Source of the DNA: Sequoia sempervirens
Taxonomy: Eukaryota > Streptophyta > Pinopsida > Cupressales > Cupressaceae
Direction: 5' to 3'
Assembly: GCA_007258455.2 (NCBI GenBank)
Contig: VDFB02373365.1
Coordinates: forward strand, 219,676,162-219,740,161
DNA length: 64,000 bases
Shown here: positions 11,491-24,961 of the stretch, in pieces
Numbering within the stretch: position 1 is the stretch's first letter
Layout of the letters: each line of letters opens with the position of its first letter
Notes under the pieces: model-generated
What the model was told of the DNA's origin: nothing
Seen by the model: only the letters and a program-made list of their open reading frames with translations
Database searches by the model: none
Made by a program: the position numbers and the translations under genes

Positions 11491-13110
11491 CTATTTGAGT
11501 TGGCACGATTCAAAAATACAAATTACCTGGGTAAGTGTTAACATTAGAAGTACAAATCCGGCGAAAAGAGAGAGAAACAACCAAGGCTTTGAACAGTGCA
11601 CCATAACAAATTGAGTCCATAGAACTTCCCACCACTTCTTGCGGTAACCATTTATGGATGAAGCAGCAATGTCAATAGAATGGTACCTGGGCATTTCTGT
11701 GGATGTCACCATAGAATTCCAAAGTTGTGCAATCTCATCGTCACTTCCAAGCTTGCTGGTGATGATGCCCTTTCGTCTCAAGATACCCACGTCCACACTC
11801 GTGTTAATCAGATCGTTCATTAGAATGGCGTATCTTGTAATGGGTTTATCTTCTTCTTGAGAGCAGATTTCCAGGGCAATCAGATTTCTGAGTATCACTT
11901 CTGATCTGTTATCTACTTTCAACTTGGGTAAATACAGTGTGGAATCGCTCTCCACGAACTTAATGTGACTAATTCCTCTTTTGTCACCCTCCAATTTCTT
12001 GAATTTCACTCCTGCTTTTTGAAGTTCCTCTACGGTCGGAACATGTTCTCCTACCTCATCTTCTTGTATCTCCTCTCCAGTAGGGGATATACAGCTCCAA
12101 ATACAGTACAAAATGACAAATATGTAGTTCTTAATATAGTACAAAATGAAAAATATGATCCTCCATATGAACAAGATGACAATAATTGGGGACAAAAGTA
12201 GCCGTCTTAATGATCTAAATAGCAATATCATAAATGTTTTAGGACTACATAACCTTCGACCTAGAACCATAAAATTTAGAATCATGGATAAAATGTCAAT
12301 AATACTGTAAACCCAAGAACTACCTGACTGCTTATCGGAGGGGCTTTGCTTGTCAACAATGTAGTCATGAAGTAGTTGCAAGATATGAGATTCTTTCTTG
12401 TATTTCCGATCCCGCTTTTTTGCTACTTCGATGGGGGATAACTTTTTTAGTGCCGACTCAAACCAGACATAGTCATTTGAACTCAGAGCCGACTCAAACC
12501 AGTAATCGTCATTTGATCCCACAATTTCAAGCCTGATTTCCTCCAATGCCCAGAATGGTAGTTGATTTTCCATCTTGAGCATATCTTTCACAATTTCTGT
12601 CAACAGAGGATGATGTCGTTTCCTGCTAAGAGTACCATCCATTGAAGCTTTCACGCTTTTCTCTTTATCTTCATCTTCTCGGAACCTGTCGCGGACTCCT
12701 AGAACAAAACAGGTATCCCTCACTATCATCCACGCACACGCTTCACCGCTAAGCTTAAAATTTTTAGCATAGCTTTCCTTTATTTATTTTTGGGCCTCCT
12801 TCTCCTTAAACTTTTCCATCACCGATTTCAAGCCACCTTTATTGATGATTTTAAGGTGCATCTTTCTTGCCACTTCTGGTTTAAGACGTTCCATGTCATT
12901 TTTCTCTGGATCTTTAATTTTGAAATGGTAAGGACCGAAGGAGATGACTTGAGGATGATAGAACTCAGGGTTTTTGGTCAAGAGGGACTTTGGAACGGTA
13001 TGAATAAGACCATCATGGGATTCACCCGGTATGTCTTCCCTCTCTAATCCTGATTCAACTTGAACAACCCAACGCCCCTCATCAAAATTTTCGCCCTCTT
13101 TTTGTTCCAT
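11491..13110 (-). pseudogene. DUF247 membrane protein gene with one in-frame stop
   Basis: A single uninterrupted reading frame of 540 codons from ATG 13110, except for TAA at 12784-12786 (codon 109). Hallmarks of plant DUF247 (PF03140) are in order: an N-terminal IHTVPKSLL...YHPQVISFGPYHF (about residues 37-65), AWMIVRDTCFVLG just after the stop, MLKMENQLPFWALE (about 178-190), the C-terminal ELQKAGVKFKK...LRNLIALE block, YAILMNDLI and a final transmembrane helix (about 510-536). Length is normal for the family. DUF247 proteins are plant-specific; some act at grass self-incompatibility loci, but this one's role is unknown. Odd points: a second, strongly hydrophobic block at about 266-342 and a 36-bp tandem duplication. 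A recent null allele, a sequencing error or stop readthrough are all possible. Confidence 0.85.
12452..12523 (-). repeat. 36-bp tandem duplication inside DUF247
   Basis: Two 36-bp units (12452-12487, 12488-12523) begin GCCGACTCAAACC and encode repeated 12-residue units containing WFESAL. The frame is kept. Confidence 0.8.
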
Positions 13111-13301
13111 ATTTCCCGTCTCCAACACAGCCCAAAAGATCAGGAATTCCTCGACAGAAATGTGTAGTGAAGAATGTCCTGTCTAGACTCTTATTAATAA
13201 AATGAACGCTTCCTTGCTTTGTGCTTTCCTTGTCCGTGCAAGATGCTCCTGGATTTAAAGAATCTTTACGCCAGATCACGCTCTACCAATCTAGATATCG
13301 C

Positions 13302-13326
13302 ACTCATTAAAGTGGCTTTAATGAGT
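13302..13326. repeat. Inverted repeat upstream of DUF247
   Basis: ACTCATTAAAG (13302-13312) and CTTTAATGAGT (13316-13326) form a perfect 11-bp stem with a 3-nt loop. Role unknown; it lies about 190 bp upstream of the DUF247 start. Confidence 0.6.
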
Positions 13327-16300
13327 GGAAATCCTCCCGCTAGACGATAGATTCAGTCACGGGCGCTCTGTAAAGAAAATACACTAAATTTGCGAAAATT
13401 TCCTGTCAAAAATGTTGTAAGGGACGGTGTACATGCACTCCGAGCTCAATGGATTGAATCTGTACCTTTTATGTTTGGAAATTTGTTCCGTAGGAAGTTC
13501 AATGTAATCTCACATCAATCCTGATTTCACTTCTATTCATGGTACGGCCTCGTGTTCAGGCTTATCATAAGGTCTTAAGCAAAGGATCGCCACAATTATT
13601 TTTATAATAATTTTTAATTTGATATCCCTCACCTTCAGATAATTTTCATACAAAAAACGAATTTAAGGATCTATACAACAGCACGAAAAACAGGACCCCG
13701 TCTGTTTGACAGCTGACAAGTAGATGGCAAGAAAGAGCACGTTAAAAGTGTAACAACTTTGAAGGTTAAACAAGAGATTTGGGATTCCAAAACATCGACG
13801 GCAGCTACATGTACACCGTAATATCAAAATTTTAAAATTATATTAATATACAGTACTAATTAAAATAGGTGAAACGGATTTATAGTGAATTAAAGTCTAT
13901 ATTTTAAAATAAAAGTTAAGAAATAAATATAAAGAAGAATATTGAGATAAAGAGTTATGTTGATTACTCTTAAGAATGTTGATTATAAGTTGAGTCATTT
14001 TTCTAATAAATAGATTTTCACATCGTTGACCCTTATAATGAATAACATCTTATAGAGAGTCATGATTTTAAAACCTATCATGAATCTCATAATACACTAG
14101 ATGTCTAAAAATAAAATACTCCTCTAATTTTGATTCATTATTACAAAGTACAAATATGTATGTCTATTGGCATAAAGTTTTATTATTACATCCAAATATA
14201 AAAGCATAACCACAATTTGTCCCAAGGAAATCTCAAGCGTAAAGCAAGCTTATTGTACGGAGGACTAATGATTCTACTATCTATAATATGCATATAATGT
14301 TTCAAGTAGTGTTGCATTTAAGTACTATGACAAAAAATATGTGTTTTTTCCTAAGATAATTTTATGTAGTCTTTGTAGATCTCATCTCTAATGCCTCTAT
14401 GAATATCTCTTTTCAACATGTATAGACATTTATAGACGAGGTATTAAAATGAAGATGATTGATATCAATACCAATTCCTTGCAAGAAACCCATGCAATGG
14501 GCATACCAAATGTTCTTGATCCCTTATTCACATAACTTCATAGACAATTGAAGAGCATTGAATGCATATCTATTATGCCCAACTATTGATCTATCATCCA
14601 TCCTAATTTATGAAGTGACATACTCTATAACAAATATTTAAAATATGAAGAGGACAATACAAATTACATTGAAAAAATTGCACGTGGAAATAATCATTTT
14701 GTCCATAAGTTTTTGGATAGGGTGGAAATAAGAATTATATCAACCCAAGCCCAACTAGTACTCCAAAATTTGGGTCACCAAATCTTACAACCATACAAGA
14801 TACTTGGCAACACTAAATTTTGGAAGATCTATAATTTTGTTTTGGCATCCTAAAACTAGAATGTTAAATGACATTCCCTCAAATGTATTGTGTAACATAA
14901 GCCTTGTATAATCTTTTGATAGTAGTGATAATATCGAATGGATGTCCTATGAATAGAATAACAAGGTAAGTATAATAGGAAACCACTTAAATAAAATTTC
15001 CTTTGTAAATGATATTAGTTGAATTTTATTCTTTCTTAGTTGTGTCAAAAATAATTACTTTGGTTGATCTAAGAGGATTCATCAATAGTAGTATGGTCTA
15101 TGGCATTCTCATGGCTTGCAAAGTTGTTAGGCTTTTAAGGTTTTCCTTACTAGAGTACAATTTTCCTATCACTCCCAATATATAGTACCCTTAAAATTTA
15201 ACCTAAGTTTCTTCATGCCCCTGAGTTTTCATCCTACCCATACTTGAGTACTTGTTCCTTCATTTCCCCAAACTCTAATCCTTCACCTCACTATTTTCTT
15301 ATATCAAGAGTAAAGGTTCAAACTCTCCCATATTTGAGTGCCTTATACTGATCACCCATGATTATGAACTCTTGATTAATGTTTTCACCAAGTTACTTTA
15401 TCAAATTCATAATTTTCACCTTACCTCTAAACCCATACACATGTTCCTTATTATTCCTAAAGCTTGAACTCCATTGTTTCCTTCATATTCATTTTCAAAT
15501 TAATTTTATTCTCATTCCATTCCTTGAGTACTTCTTCCTTAACATCTCCAATACCTGATAGCTAATAAATTCATACATGTATCCTATAAGAGTCATAGGT
15601 TCATGTATCCCTTTCACATGGTATTAAGTACACGATATTCATGAACCTTGAACTTTGATTAAGGAATAAGTTCCAAGACACCCTCAATTGCTCGCTTTCC
15701 CTCATCCTCTTCTCCACTTTTTGATATCATCATTAAGCTAAATTTTGGCTATGTTGAAGGTTGGATATTTCAAGGAGTTCAATTGTTCATGAAATTTGTG
15801 AAAACCATGGCAAAGAAAAGTTTTAAAGTTCAAAATGTCACAAATTTTTTGAGTTCAATGCAAACTTTGCAAAGATTCAACATGGTTCCAAAGTCACCAA
15901 AATCTTTCACAAATAAAAATAATGAATTATAGAGAGATGTGAAAAAATGATAATAGGGAGTCCACTTGTTCTTGAACTCCCTAAATCCCCAATAGCTTCC
16001 TAGAGTTCATTTTCCCCCATCATGAGCTTTCTCTTGTTCCCATCTTTATTCCTCCTCATCAAGCCTCAATCTTATGGAGGAACTTTATCCTTTGGCACTA
16101 AGTTTCCCAGTTCCAATTCCTTCTCATGCCCTACTCATCACACTCCATATCTCCTTGTTTGAATTTCATTCCCACCCTTAGAGCTCAATATCCAAAATGA
16201 ACTATTGAACCTTATATTTTCGAAGGGACCTTTCACCCTTGAAACCATTCTTATTGACTCATCCATGATTCCTCCCCAAAAATGATCCCTACTTCATTCT

Positions 16301-17552
16301 AGTTCTTGACTTGTTTTCTATCTTGATCAATCCAATGTAAGTTTCTAGGTCCCTCACGAACCCAAACTCCTATTAGGTTCCTTATGGACCCATACTCATT
16401 GAAATGTTTGGATTTCATGTCAAGGTCCATCATGCTCCAAAACTGCTCCACTCATTTTCACTTACTTCCATGGTTCACCCATCACTATCTTAATGTCAAA
16501 TTTGACTAGTAACCATCATAATTAAATTTCCTAACTAGAGATAGTTATTCAACCTAAAGACATTTTTTCTTGCAATATTATTATTAAAGAATACATAAGT
16601 GACCCATACCTTCATTAATGTAGCGGTAGAATTTTCAAGTCATGATAGCCCTCAATCCATGCCAAAAAAATCAATTTTCTCTAATAGGAAGATGCAAAAC
16701 CTAGAAAAAAATCATGATTTCCTTATGTGGTGTTCAGATGTCCACTTGTAGGCAATTTTTCTAACAATTAATCTTGCTACCTCTGGTTGATACATGTCAT
16801 ACATCCATTGAAATCATTGTTGTAATCTTCTCTATAAGATGCATGTATTTTTTCATTTGTAAAGGTTTGAAAATGAGGGAAGGGAGCTAAATATTATATA
16901 CCAATCTTATTTATGTAGAGTACAATCATTCAATATTATCTATACAATTTATAGCGATACAAACTTTTGGTTGATTTATATGAATGATGGTCTATTTTCA
17001 TAGTTGTATCCTTTGTTGTATTTTTTTTCTATGAAGAGAAGTATACCTACAAGGAGGGTTGGAAATATTTTCCTATACATTTTCTATAGGATTTGTTGTT
17101 CTAGTCAATACATCTTCAAGAAGGGGGAGAAATCTTTCTAGGAAGCAAGTGGGATTTTAGTATTAAGAAAGTGATTATTAAGCAAAACTTTGCTTTTGGA
17201 TTACATTTGTAGGTTTGTGTTATTGTAAGGTGGTAACAATCATTGAAAGACAACACTTCATGTTCTGAACCACTGGAAGAATTGTTGTCAAGATAAATTT
17301 ATAAAAATATTTAATGACTTTATTTTTCATAAATCTACACCAATCAATTATAGAAATTCCTCTTAATACAATCACATATAAAGAATGATCAATCTATAAG
17401 AATAATTTACTTTTATAACTTTATTCTATTCATACTTAAGCATTAAAGATACAAAGAATATTAATTCTTGAGAGATATCTAGTGACTCCTTAATTTGTAT
17501 GCATATCATATCTTTTGTAAACTATGATAATCCTATTGTATCCAGCTTTTTT

Positions 17553-17740
17553 CGAAAATGACAAAGGACTAAAAGAGATGACTTGAGAATGATAGAACGA
17601 ACACCTTAATGTTCACTCAATAGAGAGTCTGGAACTGTATGATTGAGATCATGATGGGATTTATCTGCTCTGGTTTCGCCCTCTAAACTTGGTTCAACTG
17701 CAACAATCCATTCGAGCACTGTTTTCCCCATATTTTCCAT
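17553..17740 (-). pseudogene. DUF247 5'-end relic (unit A2)
   Basis: From ATG 17740 the minus strand aligns with the first about 60 codons of the DUF247 gene at 13110: an acidic N-terminus, then HTVPDSLL (HTVPKSLL in the gene), a stop, and after a frameshift QVISFSPLSF for QVISFGPYHF. Homology ends near 17553. Upstream DNA is also homologous to that of the gene, so this is a truncated duplicate rather than a processed copy. Confidence 0.75.
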
Positions 17741-19555
17741 TGTCAACAGACCTCAAGGAGATCTGAGCATATCTCGATACAAAGGTTTAGCCGTGCTAAT
17801 TGAAGACGTTCTCTCTAGACTTTTAAAAATAAAATGAACGCTTGCTTTGTGCTTTCATTGTTTCGTGCAAGATGCTCGTGGAGGTGGAATCTGGACCCAC
17901 AATGCGTACACATACGGGCGTTCATTAAAGAAAATCGACTTTATTTGAGCAAATTTCCAGTCAAAAACATTGTACGGGATATCGTGCATGCAGTGCGAGC
18001 TCTATGGATTGAATTTGCGCCTTACGCGCTTGGAAATGTTACAGTGGGTGGTTGCTGGAATCTCACATCAATCTTGATTTCACCACTTACAGGGAAACTT
18101 TGGGCACGGCCTGAATGTGTTCCGGCTTTGAACACGGTCCCATGCAAAGGACAGCTACTACTATTATTTTATAAATTATAGTTTAATATTCCTCATCTTC
18201 AGCTAATTTCCATTCAAAAATAAATTTAAGGATCTATAGAACAGCTGGGAATGAAGAAAAACAGAGGACCGCGTCTGTTCAACGGCTGACAAGTACATGA
18301 CAAGGGAGCACGTTAAAAGTGTGACACCGTTGAAGGTTTAAAGTAGATGTTTGGAGTTCTAAACGATTGATGGCAGCATCATGTACACCGTTATATAAAA
18401 ATTTTGCGATTTTATATTAATATGCACTACTAATCAAAATATTAATATGCAATACTAATTAAAATAGGTGAAGGGGATTGGAAGATGAATTTTTATTTAT
18501 AATGAGCTTTTTAATATTTTTAAAATATTAAGAAAGAAATATAAATGAAAATATCAAGATAAAGAGTTATGTTGTGAATTTTAGGAATATTAATTATAAG
18601 TGGAGTCATCTTTTTGATAAATAGATTTATATATCATTGATACATATAATGAATAAGATCTTATAGAAAGTCAAGATCTTCTCTAAAGAGGTAGTAAAAC
18701 CTACCATGAACCTCATAATATAGTAGATTCCTAAAAATAAAATGCTCCTCTAATTTTGGTTGATTATTGTAGAATTAAAATATCCATGTCTTTTGGTATA
18801 AGGTGTTATGACTCCATAGAATACAAGCATAACCACAATTGGTGTTAAGGAAGTCTAAACCCAAATACAATTATAGTATATTTGGGAGGAAAAATGTGTC
18901 CATTATTTATATGGATACTATGGGAATACAAGCTTGATCAACCTAGGCCCGACTAGTACTCCAAACTTTCAGTTCCTAAATCTCACAACCATACAAGATA
19001 GTTGGTGACATTGAAATTTTGAAGATATGTGTAATTCTATTTTTTTACCCTAAAAATAGAGTTTTGAACAACATTATCTCTCAAACATATTAAGTGTAGC
19101 TATAATCCCTCTTATGTGGTAGTGAGTGTGTCAAAGGGAGGTCCCATTAAAGGAACATGATGCTAATTATAATAGAAAACCACTTCAACCAAATTTCCTT
19201 TGTAAATGAGATTAGTTGTATTTTCTCCTTTCTTAGTTGCATAGATAATTATAACTTTAGTTGTGTAGACAACTATGACTTTAGTTCATCTAGGAGGATT
19301 CACAAAGATTAGTGCCTATAATAACACCCAGGCCATTCTAATGGCTTACAATAAATATAGGGCCATTTACCTAGCCTATGGTAAACTACAATGTCTCATA
19401 AATGATCATGGAAATACAAAGACCACCCACCAAAAAAATTAATGTATATTCTCTGAATTCCAAACACATAAATATTTTTACCGTGGTTTTGGTATAGCCA
19501 TATACACCTCCAAGAAAAACTAAAAATTCCAATTTTCAAAATTTTCATACCAAAT

Positions 19556-21172
19556 TGAACCATAGATTTTTGGGCATGAGGCTCATAGACTACTCTTGCA
19601 CTCTTAGGATGTTTCACCTAAAAGGAGAGAGGTAAACCTCACGAAAAATAAGTGTGGTTCACTCAAATTAAGATGTGTATGATGTTATTAAGGCTAAATG
19701 AGATTATTTAAATGCAACTAAGCTAAGTAATTGACTGATTATGAATGCAAAACCTAAGAAACAATTGATGTTTGAAAACACAATGTGATATGCAATCATG
19801 AACAAATGCAAAACCGAAAAGAAGAAGGTTGAATCAAAGTGTACCTGGGCAGAGAATGAAGAATCTGGAGTGTTCTGAATCCTGACAGAGATCACTGAAA
19901 ATCATCAGTGGGACTCATTTGTCACTGATGGTGAATCAATCCTACTTTTGATGAAAACTTTTGGAAGCAGGTTTTTGAGTGTCAGGGTTTGGAATTTGAC
20001 AAAATCTAGTTTTTCAGCCATAAGGTGGGACTCATTTTCCACTAATGGAGAATCAGTCCTCTCCCAAAATTCTGTGAAATCAGGGACCAATTCTGTAGCA
20101 CTAGATCCAAGGTTGTCTGCTTGTCGGGTTGATGGAGCCAAATCTATAGAAAATAGTCTGTAGGTTGTTTCCAAGCTTGAAATATGTTGTAGTTGACTTG
20201 AAACACTTTTTTGACTTGTTGACCACCTTTCAACACCTAATTGCTTCATAAATCTACATATACAAGTCTGCAAACACACATACAAAAGGGGGAAAATGGT
20301 TAAGGGTTAGGTTATAGGGATTTTCCTTTGTCAAATACCACTTTGGTGATCAAACCCTTAATGAAGAAATGGAATGAAATGAACAAGGAAATATGAATAA
20401 ACAACATGCAAATGTCCTAAACTCACCAATGTTGTTGAAGAAATTTGAAGATATATCAATGGCTGCTCCAAGATACTTGATTAATGCTTGATTGAATGAT
20501 GCAAAGTGCTTGAATGCTTGAATGAATGAGTGAATTAGTGAACTTGATGAATGGGGGTTAAAATGGATGTAAAAACACTTATTTCTACACACTTGTGCCC
20601 TAGTAACCTGAAGATACCTCATCACAAGCTGACATCAGGTGATTTTAAATAAAAACCCAAAAGAAAATTTGAAATATTTTGAATTTTGAGCCAAGAGGGA
20701 CTCATTCACCACCCATAGCGAATGGATCCAACCTTGGACTTGAATGTGGGTGTCAGGAATTATCTTGAATTTAATGTTTTTTGTCAAGTTTACATTCAAA
20801 AACACACTTAATTAAGCCTTATAAGGGCATAAAGGGGTCAAAAAAAGCATAAGAAAGGTGTAAATAGTGAAATTAAGCCTAGAAAAGGATGAAATCTTGT
20901 TACAAGACTTTACAACACTTCAAAATAGGACTTGATAAGTGATGAAAAGGTCATTTTTATGTTAATTGTAATGAATAAAGTCTAGAAAAGTGTAGAAATA
21001 TTTTGCAACACCTCACAACACCTTCACAAGGTGCCATAATTTGAATTTTATGGACCTAATGTGAATGTTCAAGTCACATTGCAACATTAAATCAAAGAAA
21101 AATGGACCAAGCATTGTGAAGAAAGACCTAAAAGAAAATTAAAATGTCAAGGGGTCATTTTTCTACGACACA
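19556..21172. mobile_element. Solo LTR with CAAAT target duplication
   Basis: 1617 bp starting TGAACC and ending GACACA, flanked by CAAAT at 19551-19555 and 21173-21177. The corresponding point in copy B (near 41400) is an uninterrupted CCAAATCATCC, an empty site. Sequence is related to the LTR at 47710-51776. There is no internal region, so it arose by LTR-LTR recombination. Short ORFs inside it are not genes. Confidence 0.88.
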
Positions 21173-22217
21173 CAAATCATCCTAAGTGCCACTCTATAGA
21201 ATTGAAATTCAAATAGTGTGGTCAACATGGAAACCAAGGAGCCGCTCGAAAAACAATTTGTATGTTAATTTTTTTCCCAATTCATCAAGGATAATTCCAA
21301 TAATCAATTAAATTTTTTAATGAATTTACCAAATAAGAAATCAATCAAGGAAATAGTTGCCCTTCTATATGAGATGGATCCAATTCCCAATAACTCCTAA
21401 TATCCATTAAATGAACCTAAATTTTACATATATTTTTAACATAATTTAGGCAATGAATATGAAATAGAAGATAAATAGTCCCACATCATTTTCAAGGGTA
21501 TACCATGTTCATAGTGAGTAGAATAAAATTACATAATTCACTATTTTATGTTATTTCTCTTTATCTCTTTTTAGCATAATTGTTTCATTATATTATCAAC
21601 ACAAGATGAACATCTAGACTTGTGTCCCACCTTGGGCTACCAATATAGTTTTGAGATCAACTAAAATAAAATAAAAAAGTAAAAAAAAATTGCACACCCA
21701 AGTTTGATACTAGCTTTAATTCATTGGTTCAAGAAAAAATACTTTTGGTGACAGGGTTTCAACCAAAACTCTTAATTTCCTAAAATTGTTGAGCTAGTAG
21801 CCCATGTGTCACCCTAGCCTCTCTTGTTTTGGTAAATTCAAAAAAAGTATCTCTAACTTCACATTTATCCAACCAAGTATATTCTCATAAAAAGTTGAAA
21901 ATACCCTTTAGTAGGACTCAAAGCATAGAATTCACAAATTATTTCTTAATATTTTATTAGTTTTATTATTATTATCATTAGTATTATTTCTAATTTACTA
22001 TAATTAGGTCTTTATAATCAAACATAAGGCTAATAAGAACTTTTAAAAATTATATTAAAATATTTTTAAAAATTTTATGAAAAAAATGAGAGGAGAGCAT
22101 CCTATTCAAAAGAGTATAATTCATTTTTGTTCACAATAAACAATTTAGATATAAAATTGTGTCATATTGAAACTATTATATATTAAGTAAAATTAACTTA
22201 AAAAATAACTACTCGAT

Positions 22218-24935
22218 GATGGGTGGGGATAGGTGTCGAACTAAGCCTTTGTCTTGTGATGAAACAAGAGCCAATGCAGACATTTGGGCTATCTTGTAGA
22301 GAGGTGGTGTTACTCCCTTCATGGAGAGATTGAATGGATTTAAGTCCTCTATGTCTAAGCAATTTTTTGACGCTTGGCATGGTTGTGTGCTGAGTATGTT
22401 TGGTAGGGATACTACCATTAATGAGATTTTATTGCTGTGGTCATGGGTATGCCAATGGAAGGAAATTTTTTTTATAGGGATAAGAACATTTCATAGTCAA
22501 CCAAACAAAATTTTCTCCATGATAGAGAAATGGCTAAAATGGTTCGTTTGGACTACAGGGGCTATGATAGAACCAAGATTAAACCCATTTGGTGTTAGGT
22601 TGCAGTGGTGTTGATGCATTACTTCACTCTTGATGGCAAATATATGACACTATATGGTCATCACTTTGTGTTGCTCAACCACTTTCACCATGGTAAGCTG
22701 GTGTCTTTCCCTTTTTACCTGTTGATGTCTCTGGAAGAGGGTATTTCAAATTTTAAGAAAAACACTAGAAATCCCTTTTTGCATGATAGTTTGATGTTCC
22801 TTATTGTTGAGTTTATCAAAGAAAATTGCATTGTTAGAACCCCTCGGTCCCCTATTTCTAAGAAGAAGGGGAAATGAAGTGTGAAATGGAGGATTAAAGA
22901 AATTTATGATTTGGAGGGTATAGAGTTGGAGGAGGAGTTAGAGGGCTAGTCTAATGGATATGCTACCAATCTGGATTACATGCCATCAACAGGTGGTGTT
23001 AATCCCTCAACTTCCAAGGCTAACCCATGTGCTAAATGAAAGTTGAAGGTGATGGAGGGTGTTTATGAGGGTTCTTCTTGTAGGAGGTCTAAGGATCGTA
23101 CAAATGATGTGGATGATAAATTTGAGGAGGTGGCGGGGAATATTCAAGGTGATGATTCTAGGATTGGTGGGTCCCTTGTGATTGGTAAGAAGAATTCAGT
23201 GGTTAATCTGGAAGACTCTGCCCAGGTGTCTGCGTCAAAGGATAAGGGAAATTCCAAGCTTTTCTCTAAGGGTGTGCATGAGGAGGATTCTTCGGTTGGT
23301 TTGCACCAGGGCAAGGGTGTGTTCTGGAGAGTGATGGATTTTTCTCAGGTGTTGGGTTTGGTTAAAGAAGGGGTGGATATTTCTTTTAATCTACTTATGT
23401 GGCTAGTCCAAGAGGCATAGGACCTCCACAACAAGCATGACACCATTTCCCATTGTAACATTTCTACTTTATGCAATCTTAAGGAGAAGGAGTCTATTTT
23501 TGGGCTTACCGGATCTTTAAATGCCAATTTAGGTTGTGTAGTGGATGAGCTTGCTACTTGAAGAGTTATTATGGTCTAAGGGTGGCTATGTTGGAAAGAC
23601 AGAACATGTAGCTTTGTAAGGATTCAGACATGATCATAAACATTAGCAAAGAGAAGTTGGAGGCCTCAGCTGAAGGTATGATTTTCCTCTTGTTAGGGTG
23701 CTGTCATAATAGTGGTTTATAATTCCTGAGAGGAATGAATTTTAGCTGAAATAACATATTTTTAGAAAATATAATGATTTAAGCCTTAAAAAGTTCCATT
23801 TTAAGGATTCCAATTGAAGAGGGCTTGATCAAATCACCTTAGATCAAACCCCCTTGGATAGAACCTCGCTAGTTTTAAACCATACCTATAAATGCGTCTC
23901 CTTTACACCTATCAAAATGTTGATAAAAATCACTTTTGATTTAGCTTTTAGGATCAAATGAATTCATTTAAAATTTATTTGAAATGATTATAAAATTCCT
24001 CAGAACAAGCTATCCAATGAATATAATTTTAATATGTTTTGGTTTTGTTATGTATTTGTTTTAAGTTTTATTAAACATAGGTTTTCATCGAAAATGAATT
24101 TCTTTGTTCTTCACATGTGGAAAAATAGAAGATTATCAAAAAAAAAATTGAAAAATATGAGTGCACCAGATATTGACGTCCTTGATCCAACAAAAAAATA
24201 AAAATAAAATTTTGACATATACAAAAAAAGTTACACGTTATACGGTCACGCTGTGTCTGAATTGTAATTCAGTTTACTTTGAAACTTGATTAAGGAAAAA
24301 ATATTCAATAAAAAACTATCTAACCAAGTGGAAGCACTAGATATCAGAGTTATAAATCTAAATTTGAAAGAATTAGAATTTTATCCTTCATGGAAAAAAA
24401 TTTATGCATTATACAGTGTGCGTCACTTTTTTAAAATGTTGTTTTCTCAAAAAAATCAATTTTCGTGGGAGATGGAAAAATAAGTGCAATTTGATTCTAA
24501 AAAATTTGAAAAAATTATTTTTACAATCTACAAACAAAATTTTATGAGACTCTAGCTTGCACCATCTTCAAATTCCTCACGGTTTAGCTGCTATAGGTGC
24601 CCGAATGTCAAGATTTAGTTAAAAATAATAATTTTAGTGTCCAAGTTTGGCCAAAAATTGTAAACCACTATTATGGGATCATGTTCAATCAGAAGGTGAA
24701 GGAATTGATTGGGAAGGGTATGTTTGATGACCATGTGGCTATGGAACATTGGGAGGATGGTGGGAGGCATGTGCATACTACCAATTTGTAGGTTGGTCTG
24801 AGTTTGCGTACTCAGAGTAAAACAAATAAAAGTAAAAAGGACCCTAGCTGGGATGTTGAGGAAATCATGGAGATGCATGACAGGATGGTGTCTAAGGATT
24901 TGGATAAGGAAAAAATTCTTAAAGAACTTCTCTAA
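22218..24935 (+). pseudogene. Retroposon ORF3, repeat copy 1 (only copy with N-terminus)
   Basis: Starts MGGDRCR at 22218, matching the start of ORF3 at 50855. Conserved pieces follow: VTPFMERLNGF, MPMEGNFFYRDKNIS, VRLDYRGYDRTKIKPIW, MHYFTLDGKYMTLYGHHF, LLNHFHHGKL, FPFYLL, LHDSLMFLIVEF. A charged, low-complexity middle and a coiled-coil-like C-terminal part come next, ending at TAA 24935. Several stops and frameshifts are present (after the KPIW motif, near 22885 and near 23039), some shared by all three copies and so older than the triplication. A 1-kb insertion (23690-24686) splits the C-terminal part. The domain is unassigned by me; it is not reverse transcriptase, Gag or transposase in any form I recognise. 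Confidence 0.7.
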
Positions 24936-24946
24936 TGGTCATCACA
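22464..24946 (+). repeat. Tandem unit 1 (2483 bp)
   Basis: First of three direct repeats; the unit starts at AATTTTTTTTATAGGG and ends at GGTCATCACA. It carries the 1-kb insertion. Without that insertion the three units are 1486, 1485 and 1484 bp and nearly identical. Confidence 0.9.
23690..24686. mobile_element. MITE-like insertion in tandem unit 1
   Basis: 997 bp absent from unit 3, where ATTTTCCTC joins AATCAGAAGG directly and the ORF reads through. Near its ends is a perfect 15-bp inverted repeat, CATAATAGTGGTTTA (23705-23719 and, inverted, 24661-24675). No coding capacity and very AT-rich inside. About 11-15 bp lie outside the inverted repeats at each junction, so the exact transposon ends and target duplication are unclear. 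Confidence 0.65.
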
Positions 24947-24961
24947 AATTTTTTTACAGGG

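Larger units (their letters stand above)
13655..22206. repeat. Segmental duplication, copy A (first part)
   Basis: Non-coding AT-rich DNA that aligns colinearly by eye with 35396-42470, including long stretches around 14130-17530 and 17550-19555. It differs by the solo LTR at 19556-21172. Within it, 13110-15130 and 17735-19350 are also related to each other, an older tandem duplication of the DUF247 upstream region. No gene was seen other than the relic at 17553-17740. Confidence 0.85.

Noticed and set aside
17834..18181. 115-codon plus-strand ORF, with a counterpart at 39677-39940
   Set aside because: It lies in duplicated DUF247 upstream DNA. Most differences between the copies change the amino acid, the second copy ends early, and the homologous region near 13200 does not keep the frame. 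No sign of selection as a protein.
23690..24686. Interpretation of the 1-kb block as an intron of ORF3
   Set aside because: Unit 3 reads straight through without it, the junctions are not GT...AG at the empty-site positions, and it carries inverted repeats near its ends.
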